Of a stretch of 64,000 bases of DNA, positions 63,891-64,000 are shown in pieces. This DNA comes from an uncultured Clostridia bacterium. GTDB taxonomy: Bacteria; Bacillota; Clostridia; Oscillospirales; Acutalibacteraceae. Under the pieces are notes generated by a model. The model did no database searches and had not been told where the DNA came from. It saw only the letters and a program-made list of their open reading frames with translations. The position numbers and the translations under genes were made by a program. The DNA lies in NCBI GenBank assembly GCA_945787805.1, contig CALZID010000001.1, positions 308,946-372,945 on the forward strand, written 5' to 3'. Position 1 is the stretch's first letter; each line of letters opens with the position of its first letter.

Positions 63891-64000
63891 GGGGGTTAGG
63901 AAAAAATGCGTAGAATGGACAAACTGAGCGATAACAAGGCTTTTACCTTGTTATCGTTTGCCCGACGGCGTACAAAGGTACGCCGAGAGGCGAAGTTTGT
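63849..64000 (+). repeat. Structured dispersed repeat, copy 2 (cut by window edge)
   Basis: This is the same unit as 13082-13239, offset by about 50.8 kb. After the hairpin, 63891-64000 matches copy 1 in 106 of 110 bases. Hairpin A (63929-63940 region) and hairpin B (CGGCGTAC/GTACGCCG) are kept, and the outer stem's right arm is cut 4 bases before its end. It lies in the same orientation, just after a plus-strand gene, as copy 1 does. Confidence 0.85.

Noticed and set aside
1-64000. CRISPR arrays, tRNA/rRNA genes, insertion sequences, prophage
   Set aside because: I looked for repeated spacers, tRNA arm patterns and transposase motifs and found none. The only repeat pair is the structured element described above.

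Overview
The window reads as one stretch of chromosome from a low-G+C, endospore-forming, Gram-positive anaerobe of the class Clostridia, most likely a gut Oscillospirales/Ruminococcaceae-type organism. The evidence is strong AGGAGG ribosome-binding sites, TTGACA/TATAAT promoters, S-box and RFN riboswitches, and Firmicutes-type gene orders (hprK-murB-rapZ-whiA, tig-clpP-clpX, sipS-rbgA-rnhB-yraN, cdaA-cdaR). Sporulation genes are scattered through it: spoIIID, spoIVB, an alpha/beta SASP, a PdaA-like cortex deacetylase and whiA. The genus is inference. I see no tRNA, rRNA, CRISPR array, phage or transposase gene, and no gene-free stretch longer than 300 bases.

Layout. 1-6.9 kb (minus): truncated lipoprotein, cdaR, cdaA (c-di-AMP synthesis), an EF2568-type cysteine desulfurase with a DUF3343 carrier, ispF, ispD and a subgroup Ic aspartate-type aminotransferase. 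7-8.3 kb: a sulfatase. 8.4-13.1 kb (plus): manA and an MFS permease, FMN riboswitch-ribU, SAM-I riboswitch-metK, a DUF378 membrane protein, then the first copy of a structured repeat. 13.4-20.3 kb (minus): rqcH, a Nif3-like gene, trmK, a DUF1858 gene, ileS and spoIIID. 20.4-24.5 kb (plus): a GNAT-hydrolase fusion, a low-molecular-weight phosphatase and a large unrecognised glycosidase-like protein. 24.6-26.3 kb (minus): ispE and a PHP phosphatase. 26.4-28.1 kb (plus): an ACT-domain protein and a UPF0210 protein. 28.1-38.7 kb (minus): spoIVB; pfkA-aroK; lon-engB-lysA-dnaE. 39-41.2 kb (plus): serC-serA. 41.3-46.4 kb (minus): an LCP-like protein, a transglutaminase-like protein, folE-folP-folB-folK and an exonuclease. 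46.5-53.1 kb (minus): a sugar-phosphate transferase, an EamA transporter, clpX, clpP, tig and a phosphoesterase. 53.2 kb (plus): a tiny Cys-rich DUF1540 gene. 53.4-63.2 kb (minus): thrC, yraN, rnhB, rbgA, two signal peptidases, whiA, rapZ, murB, hprK, a SASP, a PdaA-like deacetylase and a small protein. 63.3 kb (plus): trmL, followed by the second repeat copy, cut by the window edge.

The genes form mostly housekeeping modules: isoprenoid synthesis (ispD, ispF, ispE), folate (folE/P/B/K), serine and threonine synthesis, proteolysis and protein folding (lon, clpXP, trigger factor), and signalling linked to the cell wall and spore.

The item that ordinary annotation does not explain is the dispersed repeat at 13082-13239 and 63849-64000. 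It is about 158 bp long and 96% identical over 110 comparable bases. It begins with a terminator-like hairpin in which two base pairs have co-varied between copies. It then folds as a three-way junction. Copy 1 is flanked by an 11-bp direct repeat that looks like a target-site duplication. It appears to be a small non-coding mobile element, and I do not recognise its family. Other leads are a large hairpin with a T-tract just ahead of cdaA, palindromes built into the sugar-transferase and serC promoters, a Lys/Ala-rich tail on trigger factor, and an isoleucyl-tRNA synthetase with atypical signature motifs.
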